From Planctomycetota bacterium (GTDB taxonomy: Bacteria > Planctomycetota > UBA8108), in NCBI GenBank assembly GCA_022451445.1, contig JAKUSY010000134.1:1-7796 (forward strand): a DNA stretch of 7,796 nucleotides. The letters run 5' to 3'. Made by a program: the position numbers and the translations under genes. Shown here one piece after another: positions 6,785 through 7,796 of this stretch. Numbering within the stretch: position 1 is the stretch's first letter; every line of letters begins with the position of its first letter. The notes under the pieces are model-generated. The model did no database searches. It had not been told where the DNA came from and saw only the letters and a list, made by a program, of their open reading frames with translations.

Positions 6785-6813
6785 ATTTTCGCCTTCGTGG
6801 GCGGGGTTTTCAA
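6785..6813 (-). promoter_or_regulatory. Candidate promoter for the molybdopterin oxidoreductase group
   Basis: On the minus strand TTGAAA at 6813-6808 (five of six to the -35 consensus) is followed after exactly 17 bases by GAAAAT at 6790-6785 (four of six to the -10 consensus). Transcription would begin near 6778 and give a leader of about 35 bases. That leader is C-rich just before the ATG. The match and spacing are seen; use by a housekeeping sigma factor is inferred. Confidence 0.4.
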
Positions 6814-6825
6814 TGCTTCCCGGCG

Positions 6826-6854
6826 GCGACAGCGGCAGGCTGTTCGGTTAGAAT
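6826..6854 (+). promoter_or_regulatory. Candidate promoter for the DUF1611 gene
   Basis: On the plus strand GCGACA at 6826-6831 (four of six to the -35 consensus) is followed after 17 bases by TAGAAT at 6849-6854 (five of six to the -10 consensus). Transcription would begin near 6861, about 26 bases before the ATG at 6887. Its -35 element is about 12 bases from the -35 of the opposing candidate promoter, so the two would be back to back and could share one regulator. No clear operator palindrome is visible between them. Confidence 0.42.
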
Positions 6855-6886
6855 CCTGAACCCGGACAGGACTGGATGGAATACGC

Positions 6887-7796
6887 ATGAGCCGAATGAT
6901 ACTTCTGACAGAGGGGATGTCGAATCCCGAAGAGGCGAAGACCGCCACGGGCCTGCTTCGCTACCGCGGCGAGGAGGTCGCCGCGGTCTTCGATTCAGCC
7001 TGCGGTGGAGAGACGGCCCAGGCCGTGTTCGGCGTCGGAGGCGCGATACCCTTCGTGGATTCTCTCGATGGCCTGGAGGCGGATACCCTGGTGATGGGAA
7101 TCGCCACCGCTGGAGGCGAGCTACCCGGCGCCTGGCGTGACATCATCGCCGATGCCTTGAGGCGCGGGATGACAATTCTCAATGGCCTGCACACATTCAT
7201 CTCGGATGATCCGGAGTTCGCGCCCCTGGCCGCTGAGTATGGAGGTGAGCTCATCGATGTGCGCCGTCCTCCCGCCGGGATCGTGGTTTCTTCCAACGAG
7301 GCGTGCAATACACCCTGCTTCAGGGTGCATACCGTCGGACATGATTGCGGTGTCGGGAAGATGCTGACCGCACTGGAGCTCACCGCCGCTGTGCGTGAGA
7401 GGGGCCATACGGCGGAGTTCCTCGCCACCGGCCAGACCGGCATCATGATCGTCGGCAGCGGCCTATCGATCGATGCCGTGGTGAGTGACTTCGTGGCCGG
7501 CGCTGCCGAGCAGCTGGTCCTGGAGAACCGTGACAAGGAGTTCCTGTTCATCGAGGGACAGGGCTCCCTCGTGCATCCCCTCTATTCCGGGGTGACGCTC
7601 AGCCTGCTGCACGGCTGCGCTCCGCAGGCCATGGGCATGGGCTACGATCCGACGCGTACGACCATCCGGCACAGCGCGAAGCCCATGCCGCCGATCGCCG
7701 AGGTCATCGGGCTCTACGAGGCGATGGCGAACGTGATGGCTCCCTCGCGGGTGGTGGCGGTAGCCGCGAACACCTCGTCGCTCCAGGAGAGCGCGG
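6887..7796 (+). CDS. DUF1611 (DgcN-like) P-loop protein, 3' end outside the window
   Basis: The frame is open from ATG at 6887 to the window end, giving 303 residues of an incomplete protein. It matches the DUF1611 family: a Rossmann-like N-terminal part (about 1-130) and a C-terminal P-loop part. Recognisable stretches are MILLTEGMSNPEEAKTA at 4-20, GLHTFISDDPEFAPLA at 100-115, and RVHTVGHDCGVGKM at 146-159, which carries the nucleotide-binding loop with Lys158. TGQTGIMIVGSG is at 181-192, FIEGQGSLVHPLYSGVTL at 221-238 and LYEAMANVM at 276-284. Family members often sit beside L-Ala-D/L-Glu-type dipeptide epimerases, and one (DgcN) has been linked to D-glutamate catabolism; this makes an acyl- or amino-acid-modifying role plausible here but unproven. 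A weak Shine-Dalgarno (GGATGGA) lies six bases before the ATG. An in-frame ATG at 6896 is an alternative start with no ribosome site. The gene diverges from the oxidoreductase, so its partners should lie downstream of the window. Confidence 0.88.
   Translation, partial: MSRMILLTEGMSNPEEAKTATGLLRYRGEEVAAVFDSACGGETAQAVFGVGGAIPFVDSLDGLEADTLVMGIATAGGELPGAWRDIIADALRRGMTILNGLHTFISDDPEFAPLAAEYGGELIDVRRPPAGIVVSSNEACNTPCFRVHTVGHDCGVGKMLTALELTAAVRERGHTAEFLATGQTGIMIVGSGLSIDAVVSDFVAGAAEQLVLENRDKEFLFIEGQGSLVHPLYSGVTLSLLHGCAPQAMGMGYDPTRTTIRHSAKPMPPIAEVIGLYEAMANVMAPSRVVAVAANTSSLQESA

Larger units (their letters stand above)
6744..6886. other. Divergent intergenic region
   Basis: These 143 bases are the largest non-coding stretch in the window and separate the start codons of the oxidoreductase (minus) and DUF1611 (plus) genes. 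They hold the two candidate promoters. A G-rich run on the plus strand at about 6754-6768 becomes C-rich in the oxidoreductase leader. I see no riboswitch-like conserved motif, long hairpin or small gene. Confidence 0.7.

Noticed and set aside
5877..6851. Long plus-strand open frame (324 codons) opposite the oxidoreductase
   Set aside because: It runs antisense to a protein with clear Fe-S and molybdopterin motifs. Its translation has no recognisable domain, and such antisense frames are expected from GC-rich codon use.
6876..6890. Four-codon mini-ORF (MEYA) whose TGA overlaps the DUF1611 ATG
   Set aside because: An ATGA overlap with so short a frame in a leader is easily chance; there is no good ribosome site and no attenuation-like codon bias or hairpin.
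6961..7551. Minus-strand open frame of 196 codons opposite the DUF1611 gene
   Set aside because: The composition is Ser/Pro/Thr-rich without motifs, while the plus strand encodes a strong DUF1611 match across the same bases.

Overview
The window looks like a chromosomal segment of a GC-rich, Gram-negative-type bacterium. Six genes are packed with almost no spacing: gaps are 1, -4, 79, 12 and 143 bp. Two products carry Sec-type signal peptides. The cyanophycinase-like S51 protein and the secreted esterase/SMP-30 pair are types I associate with Planctomycetota, Acidobacteriota and related phyla. That placement is a low-confidence inference, because there is no rRNA or other phylogenetic marker here. 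I see no mobile element, CRISPR array, tRNA or rRNA.

Layout. (1) At 2-811 (+) lies the 3' part of a peptidase S51 / cyanophycinase-like gene that probably begins before the window. (2) Four genes lie head to tail on the minus strand, in transcription order: a cytoplasmic molybdopterin oxidoreductase (6743-4686), an unusual NAD+-dependent DNA ligase (4673-2718), a secreted alpha/beta-hydrolase esterase (2638-1730) and a secreted SMP-30/gluconolactonase-type beta-propeller (1733-813). The last two overlap by ATGA. The S51 gene and the SMP-30 gene converge with a single base between their stop codons. A perfect 9-bp inverted repeat just past the S51 stop, inside the SMP-30 coding region, may be the S51 terminator. 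(3) A 143-bp divergent intergenic region (6744-6886) has a candidate sigma-70-type promoter in each direction. (4) At 6887 a plus-strand gene of the DUF1611 (DgcN-like, P-loop) family begins and runs off the window end.

How the genes might work together. The esterase and SMP-30 proteins are a credible functional pair acting outside the cytoplasm on ester or lactone substrates, probably carbohydrate derived. The oxidoreductase and ligase share close spacing and probably a transcript, but have no obvious biochemical link. S51 and DUF1611 proteins both belong to families dealing with dipeptides or acidic amino acids, but they sit at opposite ends of the window and any link is speculative.

Most noteworthy is the ligase. 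All domains of a bacterial LigA are present (Ia, adenylation, OB, four-Cys zinc finger, HhH, BRCT) and the catalytic lysine is in place. Several otherwise near-invariant LigA signatures are rewritten: the AAGSLRQ stretch after NPRN, the lysine after motif IV, VGRTG in the OB fold, and HFxSR before the HhH domain. It looks like a distinct LigA subfamily or second ligase rather than the housekeeping enzyme. I found no clear evidence of a wholly new multi-gene system in this window.
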